From: Halosimplex aquaticum
GTDB taxonomy: Archaea; Halobacteriota; Halobacteria; Halobacteriales; Haloarculaceae
Direction: 5' to 3'
Length of the DNA: 64,000 nucleotides
Assembly (NCBI RefSeq): GCF_028747785.1
Contig: NZ_CP118158.1
Span: forward strand, 2,976,001 to 3,040,000
In this document: one piece after another, positions 46,187 to 55,016 of the stretch
Layout: each line of letters opens with the position of its first letter
How positions within the stretch are numbered: position 1 is the first letter of the stretch
Position numbers and translations under genes: made by a program
Notes under the pieces: model-generated
The model's database searches: none
Told to the model about the DNA's origin: nothing
The model's input: the letters and a program-made list of their open reading frames with translations, nothing else

Positions 46187-48331
46187 ATGGGTGGGTTCAC
46201 GTTCCGGAGGTCGTACGGATCGCGGTCGCCAGTCTGCTCGCCGCGCCCGCCGACGCCGCTGACCGAGTGCGACCTGCAGCTGGCGTCGCCGGTCGGCCTC
46301 GCACAGGACCGCCGCGGGAACGTCTGGATCGCCGACGCCGGCCACAACCGACTGCTCGTCGTCGACGACACGCTGGAGCGGCTGCTCGGCCAGGTCGGCA
46401 CGGCCGGCGACGAACCGGGATCGTTCGACCTGCCGCTCCGACTCGCCCATCATCCGACCGCGGCGGCCGTCTACGTCGCCGACACGGGGAACGGGCGCGT
46501 CCAGCGGCTCGACTACGAGTACGACGGCGAGGTGCCGCGGGTCTCCGGTGTCGACGCGTTCGCCGCCACCGGCGAGTTCCATCCGAACGGGGTCGTCGCC
46601 CACGAGTACCGGGACGGCGTCCGGGTCGTCGCGGCCGACGAGTTCTACCGCGAGGGAGACGACCTGCGCGGCCGGCTGGTCGTCTTCGACGAGGACGGGA
46701 CCGAACTGCGCTCGATCCGCTCGATCGGCGCGGAAGACCCGGTCCCGCTGTACTGGCCGCAGGGCCTCGACGTCGACGACGCGGGACGCCTCTACGTCGC
46801 CAACACGGGTTACGGCGTGCTCCACGACGGCCCGACCGGGCCCCCGAAGCTCGCCTCTATCGTCCGCTGCGACCGGTGGGGCGAGCCGGCCCCCTTCGAG
46901 GGGTGCGCCGACGCGGTGCTGGACGACCTGCCGATGCCGCGGGACGTGGCCGTCGTCGGCTCGGGCCGCGACGCGCAGATATTCGTGCCCGACGCGGGGA
47001 CCGGCCGGGTCCACGTCTACACCAGCGTCGGCATCCCCGACGGCGTCGTCCCCGAGAGCGACGAGGACCTGCGGGCCCACGCGGGCCTCGAAGACGGGGT
47101 CGGGATCCCTCGGGACGGCAGACTCGACGAGCCCGGCGACGGCGACCCCGGCGAACAGCGCCGCTTCGAGGGCCCTGTCGGGATCCGCCCGTTCGACGGC
47201 GTCTCCGCCCCGGACAGCGACGCCGACGACCCGACGCTCGCCCTCCTCGTCTCGGAGGCGATGTCCCAGCGGGTCGGCGCGTACGCCGTCGACGTCCACC
47301 GAGAGACCGGCCGTCGCTTCGGGACGGTCGGCGGCGTGCGCGACGACCCCGGCCAGTTCTCGGTCCCGACGGGCTCGGCGGTCGTCGGTGCCGACGGCGG
47401 GCCGCTCTCGGGGAGCGGCCTCGTCGCAGACGGCGCCAACGGCCGCCTCCAGCGGTTCCCGCTCGACGGCACGGTGTCGAGCGGCGACTCCGCTCCTGAC
47501 GACGGCGCGGACGCGCTCGCCCCGGTCGCGCTCCCGGCGACGCGGTTCCCGTTCGGGCTCGCGTTCTGGCCGTCGGTGGGAGGCGGCGGTCGGCTGTTCG
47601 TGACCGACTACACCGCGCGCTACCGCGAGGACGACCGCGGGCAGATCCACGTCTACGCGGTCGACGAGGACGCCAGCGGCGAGCGCGGCGCGGTCGACCT
47701 CTCGCTGGTCCACTCGTTCGGCTCGTGGGGACTGGGCGAGGGCGAGGTCAAGCTCCCGCGCGGCGTGGCCGTCGAGCCGGTCGGCGGCCAGCGAGCCCGC
47801 GTCTACGCGGCGGACTCGGGCAACGGCCGGATCGGCGTCTGGGAGTACGACTGGGTGAGCGACGCGGCCACGCCGCTCGGGGACCGGGGCTGCTTCGGGT
47901 ACATCGAGGGCGGATTCTGGAACCCGTCCGACGTGGCGGTCGGCCGGCGAGGCCTCTACGTCGCCGACGAGAACAACCACCGGGTCCAGCGCTACGACGG
48001 CGACGAGTGGCACGCCGTCGGCGCACCGGGATACGGTTCGGGCCACGAGTTCCTGCTCCCCATCTCCGTCGATACCCACGACGGGTACCTCTTCGTCCTC
48101 GACCTGGTCACCCGGGCCGTCTGCGTCTTCGCGGAGGACGGCGACGCCGACGGCGGCCTGCGGCCGGTCGACTCGATGCGGGCGTTCGGAGGCGACGCGG
48201 CGTCGGGCGACCTGTGGCTCCCCTACCTGCTCTCGGTGGGCGACGTCTCCGACGCGGCGGGCGTCGACGCGGTCGTCCCCGACTCGACGCTCCACGTGGC
48301 GCACCACTACACGTGGTCCAGTGAGGAGTGA
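46187..48331 (+). CDS. NHL-repeat beta-propeller protein
   Basis: A 714-aa protein built from many NHL-type blades: PVGLAQDRRGNVWIADAGHNR, YVADTGNGRVQRLD, LYVANTGYG, VYAADSGNGRIGVWEYD and LYVADENNHRVQRYD. Such propellers bind proteins, RNA or ligands; none of the residues points to an enzyme. No clear Tat or Sec signal is visible, so it is probably cytoplasmic. I chose the ATG at 46187 because the open frame upstream has non-haloarchaeal composition and an AGTAAACG box lies about 33 nt before it. Confidence 0.85.
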   Translation: MGGFTFRRSYGSRSPVCSPRPPTPLTECDLQLASPVGLAQDRRGNVWIADAGHNRLLVVDDTLERLLGQVGTAGDEPGSFDLPLRLAHHPTAAAVYVADTGNGRVQRLDYEYDGEVPRVSGVDAFAATGEFHPNGVVAHEYRDGVRVVAADEFYREGDDLRGRLVVFDEDGTELRSIRSIGAEDPVPLYWPQGLDVDDAGRLYVANTGYGVLHDGPTGPPKLASIVRCDRWGEPAPFEGCADAVLDDLPMPRDVAVVGSGRDAQIFVPDAGTGRVHVYTSVGIPDGVVPESDEDLRAHAGLEDGVGIPRDGRLDEPGDGDPGEQRRFEGPVGIRPFDGVSAPDSDADDPTLALLVSEAMSQRVGAYAVDVHRETGRRFGTVGGVRDDPGQFSVPTGSAVVGADGGPLSGSGLVADGANGRLQRFPLDGTVSSGDSAPDDGADALAPVALPATRFPFGLAFWPSVGGGGRLFVTDYTARYREDDRGQIHVYAVDEDASGERGAVDLSLVHSFGSWGLGEGEVKLPRGVAVEPVGGQRARVYAADSGNGRIGVWEYDWVSDAATPLGDRGCFGYIEGGFWNPSDVAVGRRGLYVADENNHRVQRYDGDEWHAVGAPGYGSGHEFLLPISVDTHDGYLFVLDLVTRAVCVFAEDGDADGGLRPVDSMRAFGGDAASGDLWLPYLLSVGDVSDAAGVDAVVPDSTLHVAHHYTWSSEE

Positions 48332-48397
48332 CCCGGCGAGAGCCGGTCGGCGGTCGTCGCGACGGCGCGAAAAAACGAGTCGGTGTCGGCGACGTGG

Positions 48398-49675
48398 TTA
48401 CGACAGCTGCTCGATATTATCGACGATGGCCTCGGCGTACTCGTCGGTGCCGACCTTCTCGGCGTCCTCGCGCTGGCGCGCGAGGTCGTAGGTCACGGTG
48501 CCGGAGGAGATGGTCTCCTCGACGGCGTCACGCACGAGGTCGGCGGCGTCCTTCCAGCCCATGTAGTCGAACATGAGGCGGCCGGAGAGGATCATCGCGG
48601 TCGGGTTGGCCATGTTCTGGCCGGCGCGCTTGGGCGCGGAGCCGTGGACGGGTTCGGCGAGCACGCGCGCGTCACCGAAGTTGGCGCCGGGCGCGATGCC
48701 GAGGCCGCCGATCTGGGCGCCGGCGGCGTCGGAGAGGTAGTCGCCGTTGAGGTTCGGCATGGCGAGCACGGAGAACTCGTCGGTGCGCAGCTGCATCCAC
48801 TGGAGCATCGCGTCGGCGAGGCGCTCCTCGACCATGACGGCGCCCTCGGGGACGTCGATCTCGTCCTGCTCTTCCCACAGCGAGTCGGGGGCGGCGAAGA
48901 CCTCGTCGTCGGGGTACTCCTCGTCGGCGACCTCCATGCCCCACTCGGAGAACTGCCCCTCGGTGAACTTCATGATGTTCCCCTTGTGGACGAGCGTGAC
49001 CTTGTCGCGGTCGTGCTCGATGGCGTAGTCGATGGCCTTGCGGACGAGGCGCTTGGAGCCCTTCTCGGTGATCGGCTTGATGCCGATGCCGATGGGTCCG
49101 TCGTGCATCGTCTCGTCGAAGCCCATGTCCTCCTCGATGAACTCGCGGACCTGCTCGACTTCCTCGGTACCCTCTTCCCACTCGATGCCCGCGTAGACGT
49201 CTTCCGTGTTCTCACGGAAGGTGACCATGTCCATCTCCTCGGGCGCCTTCATCGGCGACGGGACGCCGTCGAGGTAGTAGGTCGGGCGGACGTTCGCGTA
49301 GAAGTCCAGCGTCTGGCGCAGGGCGACGTTCAGCGAGCGGAAGCCGGCGCCGACGGGCGTCGTCAGCGGGCCCTTGATGGCGACGCGGTGCTCGTCGATG
49401 GCGTTGACCGTGTCGTCGGGCAGGTTCTCGTCGTACTTCTCCCGGCCGGACTCGCCGGCGTAGACGCGCATCCACGAGACGTCCCGGCCCGTGGCGTTCG
49501 CGGCGGCCTCCAGCACTTTCTGGGCGGCAGGTCCGACGTCCTTCCCGATACCGTCCCCGTGGATGATGGGGACGATCGGATTCTCGGGCACATCCAGCTC
49601 GTCGGCCTCCTCGTCGATGACCTCGATCGCCGTTCCGTCAGACGGAACCTCGACCTTGTCGTACTCGTATCCCAT
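48398..49675 (-). CDS. icd: isocitrate dehydrogenase (NADP type)
   Basis: TCA-cycle enzyme, 425 aa. The substrate loop SLNVALRQTLDFYANVRP, the metal/substrate acidic residues in GDYLSDAAGAQIGGLGIAPGAN and the segment TVTYDLAR near the C-terminus are typical of prokaryotic Icd. I chose the ATG at 49675, which is 27 nt from a minus-strand CTTTAGG box; the frame is open further upstream. It is divergent from the histidine kinase gene. Confidence 0.96.
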   Translation of the reverse strand: MGYEYDKVEVPSDGTAIEVIDEEADELDVPENPIVPIIHGDGIGKDVGPAAQKVLEAAANATGRDVSWMRVYAGESGREKYDENLPDDTVNAIDEHRVAIKGPLTTPVGAGFRSLNVALRQTLDFYANVRPTYYLDGVPSPMKAPEEMDMVTFRENTEDVYAGIEWEEGTEEVEQVREFIEEDMGFDETMHDGPIGIGIKPITEKGSKRLVRKAIDYAIEHDRDKVTLVHKGNIMKFTEGQFSEWGMEVADEEYPDDEVFAAPDSLWEEQDEIDVPEGAVMVEERLADAMLQWMQLRTDEFSVLAMPNLNGDYLSDAAGAQIGGLGIAPGANFGDARVLAEPVHGSAPKRAGQNMANPTAMILSGRLMFDYMGWKDAADLVRDAVEETISSGTVTYDLARQREDAEKVGTDEYAEAIVDNIEQLS

Positions 49676-49697
49676 ACGCCGCCCTTCTGCGTTCGGG

Positions 49698-49706
49698 CCT
49701 AAAGGA
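49698..49706 (-). promoter_or_regulatory. TATA-like box of icd
   Basis: Minus-strand CCTTTAGG centred at 49702, exactly 27 nt before the icd ATG; a leaderless start is predicted. Confidence 0.5.
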
Positions 49707-49762
49707 CTGCCGTTTTCCGTGAACGATTTTCCGTTGCTCGGTCGCCCCTGAGACCCGAATCT

Positions 49763-49779
49763 GTTCGGAATCACCGAAC
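49763..49779. promoter_or_regulatory. inverted repeat between icd and the histidine kinase gene
   Basis: GTTCGG-AATCA-CCGAAC, a perfect 6-bp symmetric site with a 5-nt spacer in the middle of the divergent spacer. It is upstream of both promoters and could be an operator. Confidence 0.4.
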
Positions 49780-49879
49780 GAATTTCGACGATGGCCGAGC
49801 GGTGTGTCGACGATCCCCGCAGACGGGAGAACACTTATCAACGAGACTGGAGAACAACGGTGGCGATCAGGGTTTCGTG

Positions 49880-52063
49880 ATGGGGAAGTTCCTCGGGGGG
49901 CCATCGGCAGTGCTGATCGTCGCCGGCGCCCCCGCGCTGGGCGAGTCGGTCGCGAGCGCGATCGAGCGACGGTCGTTCCCTTCGCCGGTCACCAGCGCGG
50001 AGGTCCGCGCAGCGGAGGCGACGGACCACGACCAGACCGTCGATTCGGTCGCCTGTTCGACCTGCGCCGAGGCGCTGGCGAGACTCGAATCGACCGAGGG
50101 AGTCGGGTGCGTCGTCGTCGACGACGCGCTCGCGGACCGGTCGGTCGCCGACTGCGTCGCGTCGATCGTGAACGAGCATCCGGACCTGCCGGTGGTCGTC
50201 TACGCGGCCGACGGCGACGAGGGGCTCGCGAGCGAGACGACGCGGGCGGGCGCGTTCGCGTACGTCCCTCAACCCGCCGACGCGGCGGCGGTCCCCGACC
50301 ACGGGGACCTACTCGACACCGTCGGCGAGGCGCTGGCAGTCCACGACCGGCGCTACCGCGCTGCGGTCCAGAGCGACATGCTCGACGCGATGTTCGACGA
50401 CCTGGGGGTCCCGCTGTACGTCAAAGACGACGAGGCTCGCCACCTGAAGATGGCCGACGTCCACGGCGCGCCCGACCCCGTCGACTCCATCGGGAAGACG
50501 GACTGGGAGCTGTACTCGTGGGACGACGAGTCGAAGGTCGAGGCGCTTGGCGACGACCGGCTGGTCATCGACGAGGGCGAGCCGATCCGCGAGCGCGAGG
50601 AGCGCCACGGGCCGCCGGATGCCGCCCGCTGGCTCAAGACGACGAAGGTCCCCTGGCGCGACGGCGACGAGGTCCGCGGGCTTGTCGGGATCACCCAGGA
50701 CGTCTCCGACGAGAAGCGCACGATCCGCGACCTGCGGGCGCGCAACCGCCGGCTCGACGACTTCGCCACCTTCGTCGCCCGGGACCTGCGCAACCCGCTG
50801 CACGTCGCGATGGCGTACCACGAGTTCGCCCGGGAGGGCGAGGAGGGCGCCGCCGAGACCGTCGCCGACGCGCTCGAACGCATGGAGGAGCAGATCGAGA
50901 GCCTGAGCGAACTCGCCACCTCCGGCGAGACGGCGCCGGCGCCCGTCGGCGGCGTCGAGTTCCCCACCTTCCTCCAGGTGGCGTGGGACGAGGTCGCGAC
51001 CGCGCGGGCGACCCTCGAGATCGAGATGCCGGCGGAGACGCGGCTGTACACGAACCGGCTCCAGCTCAAGCCGCTGTTCGAGCGCCTCTTCGAGAACTCG
51101 GTCGAACACGCCGGCCCGGACGTGACCGTCCGCGTCGGGCTCACCGGCGACGGCTTCTTCGTCGAGGACGACGGCCCCGGGATCCCGGAGGAGGAGCGCG
51201 AGGCGGTGCTCGAAGACGGCTTCACGTCCACGCCGACCGGCGCCGGAACGGGGCTGGCGATCGTCTCCGAGATCGCGGACACGCACGGCTGGGACTTCCG
51301 CATCCGCGAGCCTGGGGACGGCGGGGCCGCCGACGGGGGCGTTCCGGACGAGGGGTCCACAGGCGGAGACGAGGGGACCGCAGACGGGGGCGACGCGGCG
51401 GCGATCGGCGACTCCGCGTCCCCGGGCGTTCGCTTCGAGTTCGGAAACGTGCTGCTGGTCGCCGACCCGGAACCGGCCGGGGAGATCGGTCCGTCCCGCC
51501 CGCTCACGACCGGCACCGACGTCGGTGACGCCCTCAACACGGGCGAGTCCTCCCACGACGCGGCGACCGGTCGCTGGACGCTCAGCGCAGCGGGCGACAA
51601 CCTGATCGGGCAGACGGACGAGTTCCACTTCCGCTGGGCGGCGATCCGCGGCCCCTGTCGCGTCGAGGCGCGCCTGGCCGAGTTCGACCCGCCGGCCGAC
51701 TGGAGCAAGGCCGGCGTCATGATCCGCGACACCGCGACCGAGCGCGCGCCGTTCGGCTACGTCGGCGTCACCGGCAACGGCCGCACGGAAGTGCTCTGGC
51801 GCGCCGAGGGCGGCAGGCCGACGCGCCGGCAACTGCTGGAGAGCGGCGACCGCAGCTTCGAGTGGTTCGCGCTGGAGCGGACCGGCGACCGCGTGACCGC
51901 CTTCCTCTCGGCCGACGGCGAGGAGTGGCACGCCGTCGACCAGCGCCCGGTCGCGCTCGGCGAATCCGTCTGCGTCGGCCTCGCCGCCTGTAGCACCATG
52001 ATCGGCGCCTACTGCGAGGCCGCGTTCGAGGACGTGACCGCCGCCGAACTCCCCGGCGAGTGA
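49880..52063 (+). CDS. hybrid PAS histidine-kinase-like protein lacking the phospho-acceptor His, with C-terminal beta-sandwich
   Basis: A 727-aa cytoplasmic protein. Order: degenerate receiver-like domain (about 9-150), PAS domain (about 165-280), HisKA-like helix, HATPase domain with N-box LFENSVEHA, G1 DDGPGIP and G2 GTGLAIVSEIAD. In the HisKA motif the usual His is replaced: FVARDLRNP, Arg301 instead of His, so classical autophosphorylation is impossible at that site. A disordered linker is followed by a ~180-residue domain (FRWAAIRGPCRVEARLAEF..., DUF1349/laminin-G-like beta-sandwich). A CTTATC box fits the ATG at 49880. It has no response regulator neighbour. Confidence 0.88.
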   Translation: MGKFLGGPSAVLIVAGAPALGESVASAIERRSFPSPVTSAEVRAAEATDHDQTVDSVACSTCAEALARLESTEGVGCVVVDDALADRSVADCVASIVNEHPDLPVVVYAADGDEGLASETTRAGAFAYVPQPADAAAVPDHGDLLDTVGEALAVHDRRYRAAVQSDMLDAMFDDLGVPLYVKDDEARHLKMADVHGAPDPVDSIGKTDWELYSWDDESKVEALGDDRLVIDEGEPIREREERHGPPDAARWLKTTKVPWRDGDEVRGLVGITQDVSDEKRTIRDLRARNRRLDDFATFVARDLRNPLHVAMAYHEFAREGEEGAAETVADALERMEEQIESLSELATSGETAPAPVGGVEFPTFLQVAWDEVATARATLEIEMPAETRLYTNRLQLKPLFERLFENSVEHAGPDVTVRVGLTGDGFFVEDDGPGIPEEEREAVLEDGFTSTPTGAGTGLAIVSEIADTHGWDFRIREPGDGGAADGGVPDEGSTGGDEGTADGGDAAAIGDSASPGVRFEFGNVLLVADPEPAGEIGPSRPLTTGTDVGDALNTGESSHDAATGRWTLSAAGDNLIGQTDEFHFRWAAIRGPCRVEARLAEFDPPADWSKAGVMIRDTATERAPFGYVGVTGNGRTEVLWRAEGGRPTRRQLLESGDRSFEWFALERTGDRVTAFLSADGEEWHAVDQRPVALGESVCVGLAACSTMIGAYCEAAFEDVTAAELPGE

Positions 52064-52131
52064 CCGACGGGGCCGCGGTCCGTCGTCGCCGTGACACCGA
52101 ACTTATGCCGTCGGCGGGGGCACGGAGAGGT

Positions 52132-53046
52132 ATGCAGATCATCGCCCACGGCGGCGCGGGATCGCCCCCCGACGAGCCCGCCGACCGCCAGGCAGTGCTC
52201 GAGGAGGCCCTCGCCTGCGGCGCCGAGACCGAGGACCCGATTGCGGCCGTCTGCGCGGCGATCCGCGTCCTCGAAGTCGACCCGGCGTTCAACGCGGGCG
52301 TCGGCGGCGCCGTCCAGAGCGACGGCGTCGTCCGCACCGACGCGGGGCTGATGACCGCCGACGGCGCGGTCGGCGCCGCGGGCGCGATGCCAGGCGTCTG
52401 CCACGCCGTCGAGGTCGCCCGCGCCGTCATGGAGGAGACCCCGCACGTCATGCTCGCCGGCGAGCGCGCCGTCTCCTTCGCCGACGCGGTCGGCGTCGAG
52501 ACGGGGATCGACCTCTGGGCCGACCGCACGCGCGAGCAGTGGACCGACGCCGACCCGCCCGTCGACGACCCCGCGGCGCACCTCCGGTGGGTCCGCGAGC
52601 GCTTCGCCAGCGACGAGGAGGACCCGGAGCGAGCGACGGCAGCCGACCGGGCGGTGACCGACGCGCGCGACCACGACACCGTCGGCGCGGTCGCGCGAGA
52701 CGGCGACGAGATCGCGGCCGCCACGTCCACGGGCGGCCGCTGGTACGCCCTGTCGGGCCGCGTCGGCGACGTACCGCAGGTCGGTGCCGGCTTCTACGCC
52801 TCCGAGGCCGGCGGCGCGAGTGCGACGGGCGCCGGCGAGGACATCGCCCGGGAGGGACTGGCCCGGCGGGCCGTCGCACTGCTCGAACGGGGGGCCGACG
52901 CCGAGACGGCGGCGTGCATCGCGATCGAGGAGTTCGACGACGCGGCCGACGGGGACGCGGGGATCATCGTCGTCGGTGCCGACGGGACCGTCGGCGAAGC
53001 GTTCAACAGCCCGGCGATGCAGACGGCGTGGGCGAGGACCGAGTAG
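52132..53046 (+). CDS. isoaspartyl peptidase / L-asparaginase (Ntn hydrolase)
   Basis: A 304-aa plant-type asparaginase. The protein is made as one chain and cuts itself before Thr183 (DHDTVGAVARD), which then is the N-terminal nucleophile. The N-terminal HGGAG, the FNAGVGG loop and the GTGAGED-like stretch (ASATGAGEDIAREG) are typical. It degrades isoaspartyl dipeptides and L-asparagine. No operon partner. Confidence 0.93.
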   Translation: MQIIAHGGAGSPPDEPADRQAVLEEALACGAETEDPIAAVCAAIRVLEVDPAFNAGVGGAVQSDGVVRTDAGLMTADGAVGAAGAMPGVCHAVEVARAVMEETPHVMLAGERAVSFADAVGVETGIDLWADRTREQWTDADPPVDDPAAHLRWVRERFASDEEDPERATAADRAVTDARDHDTVGAVARDGDEIAAATSTGGRWYALSGRVGDVPQVGAGFYASEAGGASATGAGEDIAREGLARRAVALLERGADAETAACIAIEEFDDAADGDAGIIVVGADGTVGEAFNSPAMQTAWARTE

Positions 53047-53070
53047 ACGCGACCGTGGGCGGCCGTCCTG

Positions 53071-53463
53071 TTAGAACGATTCGACGGCGAGTCCGTCGAC
53101 GGCCTCGAAGTCTCCGTCGGACGTGACGACGGGTTCGTTGAACTGCAGCCCTGTCGCGGCGACGAGCGCGTCGCCCGGTCCGAGCGTCGGTTTCCGGTCA
53201 CTAGCGAGATGCTGGCCTTCTACCACACCGGCGCGGCGAGCGATGTTTTGGTCGATTTCCACGATCGGTTTGTTCGCGACCAGCGCCTCGAACTTCCGTG
53301 CGTTGCTATTCGCGTTTTCACCGGCGCCGACGGCGACGTAGAGTTCTTGCAAGACGACGGTCGGGACTCGTAGCGGAACGTCCGCAGTTTCGAGTTCGAG
53401 CGCTTTCTCTCTGGCGCCGTCGCCTTCGTCAAGCGCGACGAGAAAGTCCGTGTCGAGAATCAT
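53071..53463 (-). CDS. vapC: VapC-type PIN-domain RNase toxin
   Basis: A 130-aa PIN domain. The acidic active-site residues are in MILDTDFLVAL (Asp4/Asp6), in the LQELYVAV region and in GPGDALVAATG and TSDGDF. These proteins cut tRNA or other RNA when their antitoxin is lost. It is coupled by a 4-nt overlap to the antitoxin gene upstream. Confidence 0.88.
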   Translation of the reverse strand: MILDTDFLVALDEGDGAREKALELETADVPLRVPTVVLQELYVAVGAGENANSNARKFEALVANKPIVEIDQNIARRAGVVEGQHLASDRKPTLGPGDALVAATGLQFNEPVVTSDGDFEAVDGLAVESF

Positions 53464-53714
53464 CCGTCGCCGTCGGTATCGATACCGAGTCGGTCTAGAC
53501 GGTCTTCGCTTTCTTCGGTGCCGGCTCGTTCCGACCGTTCGACAAGCTCTCTGTGGCGGTCGGGGTCGGTCGGCGAGTCTCCGTCGGCGAAGTCGAGGAG
53601 CGTCCACTCGCTCGTGAGCCGATCGATGGCCTCGGAAAACGTCTCGTCCGCCCGCTTGCGGCTCTTGATGCGCTCGTAGACGTCGTCGTCGAGGCGGACC
53701 GTCTTCGTTCCCAT
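53460..53714 (-). CDS. vapB: VapB-type antitoxin
   Basis: An 84-aa protein. The N-terminal TKTVRLDDDVYERIKSRK is a ribbon-helix-helix-like DNA-binding motif of archaeal VapB. The C-terminus is acidic and disordered, suited to wrap the PIN toxin. First gene of the pair. An AT-rich GTATAC palindrome at 53717-53722 just before the start could be its autoregulatory site. Confidence 0.85.
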   Translation of the reverse strand: MGTKTVRLDDDVYERIKSRKRADETFSEAIDRLTSEWTLLDFADGDSPTDPDRHRELVERSERAGTEESEDRLDRLGIDTDGDG

Positions 53715-53762
53715 GTGTATACGTCGTTTACAGATGCGGAAAAGTGTTGTTCCGCCGTCGTC

Positions 53763-54116
53763 TCAGCCACCGGCCTCGGTCTCCAGCCGGATCGCGTACA
53801 GGATAGCGAGCGTCCCGAGCAGCTGGCTCACCTCGGAGACAGCGCCGAGGGCGAGGCCGACCGCCCCCTCCGATCCCGCGACCAGGCCGACCAGAAACGA
53901 TAGCCAGGGGACGACCATGATCAGAACGAACCCCGCGGCGACGAACAGCATCGCCCGGTTGCCGCTGCGGCGGTACCCGCGGTAAGCGATGTAGCTGATG
54001 ACGACGCCGACGAGCGCCGAGAGGAGGTCGACGCCGACGAGCGCGAGTTCAGCGGGGCCGAACAGGTCGCTCTGGAGCGGGGCGAGTGCCGTCGGGAGAG
54101 GGGGGATCGGAGTCAT
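53763..54116 (-). CDS. small membrane protein paired with a winged-helix regulator
   Basis: A 117-aa membrane protein with three hydrophobic helices (about 22-42, 52-76, 83-108). The helix pairs are linked by an RGYRRSG basic loop. Coupled to the HTH gene by an ATGA overlap. Haloarchaeal genomes often hold this pair (HTH regulator plus DUF7521-like membrane protein). The membrane protein may sense the signal for the regulator; that is inference. Confidence 0.75.
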   Translation of the reverse strand: MTPIPPLPTALAPLQSDLFGPAELALVGVDLLSALVGVVISYIAYRGYRRSGNRAMLFVAAGFVLIMVVPWLSFLVGLVAGSEGAVGLALGAVSEVSQLLGTLAILYAIRLETEAGG

Positions 54117-54451
54117 AGCTCGTCGATGAGTCTGGTGAACGCGTCGGCCATGGTGTCGCGGCGGTCGACGGTGAGGTCGAAGCCGTCGTCGGTGACGTCG
54201 ACCGTCACCCGGTCGAGCGTCGCCTCGTAGGTGCCGTGGTGCCCGCCCTCGTCGATTTCGGTCCGCTCGGCGACGAGGTCGTGGGTCTGGAGGTCCTCGA
54301 TCCGGCGGTAGACGGTCGTCTCGGAGACGCCGCAGCGCTCGCTCAGTTCGGCGACGGACATCGGCCCCTCCCTGGTCGCGAGCAGGATGCACCGGACGGT
54401 GTCGTCCGCGAGGAGTTCGGCGACCGATTCGACGTCGTCCTCCGCATTCAC
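54113..54451 (-). CDS. winged-helix transcription regulator (ArsR-like)
   Basis: A 112-aa DNA-binding protein: the winged HTH SVAELSERCGVSETTVYRRIEDLQTHDLV is followed by a beta-rich C-terminus. It starts with GTG at 54451. A minus-strand TTTAAG box is centred 27 nt upstream, so a leaderless start on GTG is predicted. It is likely to regulate itself and the coupled membrane protein. Confidence 0.85.
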   Translation of the reverse strand: MNAEDDVESVAELLADDTVRCILLATREGPMSVAELSERCGVSETTVYRRIEDLQTHDLVAERTEIDEGGHHGTYEATLDRVTVDVTDDGFDLTVDRRDTMADAFTRLIDEL

Positions 54452-54475
54452 TGTCGGTGCGTGCGTGTGTGATCG

Positions 54476-54481
54476 CTTAAA
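54476..54481 (-). promoter_or_regulatory. TATA box of the HTH/membrane pair
   Basis: TTTAAG centred at 54478, 27 nt from the GTG start at 54451. It is flanked by GATC half-sites in GATCGCTTAAATCTGATC, which may be a regulator site. Confidence 0.5.
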
Positions 54482-54574
54482 TCTGATCGGTGCCGCGGGC
54501 TACTCGGCCCGCCCGTGTGGGCCGCTGCGGCGCCTCCGGTCCCGCTCGGCGATGGTCCGTCGGGTCGCCGCCGC

Positions 54575-54913
54575 TCACGCGCCGTTCGCCTCCGTCGACT
54601 GCCGCGGTAACACGACGTTCACGCGGTAGAGCGTCCGCGCGACCACGAGCACGACGGCGGCGGTCAGCGCCAGGTCGAGGACGTCAGACCCGTGACCGGC
54701 GACCGTCAGCCCGCCGACGACGCCGACGGCGACGCCGACTCGGATGACCGCGCTCCCGACCACGTCGCCGACGGCGTCGGGGTCGGCCGCCGACGTGCGG
54801 TCGAACCCGGCGATCAGGAACGTCCAGCCGTGGAACCGCACGAGGTATCCGACGACGACGAGCGCGACGCCGGTCGCGATCGATACCGCGCCGTTCGAGA
54901 GTGCGGGCGTCAT
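54575..54913 (-). CDS. three-to-four-helix membrane protein, unknown
   Basis: A 112-aa membrane protein (SNGAVSIATGVALVVVGYL..., about three helices) with a short basic C-terminus. The usual small DUF membrane family members of haloarchaea look like this. It shares the divergent spacer with map. No function is recognised. I use the ATG at 54913; a longer frame adds nine non-hydrophobic residues. Confidence 0.6.
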   Translation of the reverse strand: MTPALSNGAVSIATGVALVVVGYLVRFHGWTFLIAGFDRTSAADPDAVGDVVGSAVIRVGVAVGVVGGLTVAGHGSDVLDLALTAAVVLVVARTLYRVNVVLPRQSTEANGA

Positions 54914-55016
54914 GTGCGGCGGTACGCACCGATCGGGCAAAAGCCGGCGAGTTCGACCGCAGGCCGTGCGGCTGGCCGAAAATTATTTCAATCAGTTCGG
55001 GCCGGTCCGGTCGTCT

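Noticed and set aside
44810-48307. Very long minus-strand open frame across the NHL gene
   Set aside because: Only the part from 46024 down is the lipoprotein gene. The rest is antisense to the NHL repeats, a common artefact in high-GC DNA.
53071-53714. VapBC pair as part of a larger defence island
   Set aside because: Neighbours are asparaginase and a regulator/membrane pair; no other defence genes are nearby, so it is a solitary toxin-antitoxin pair.
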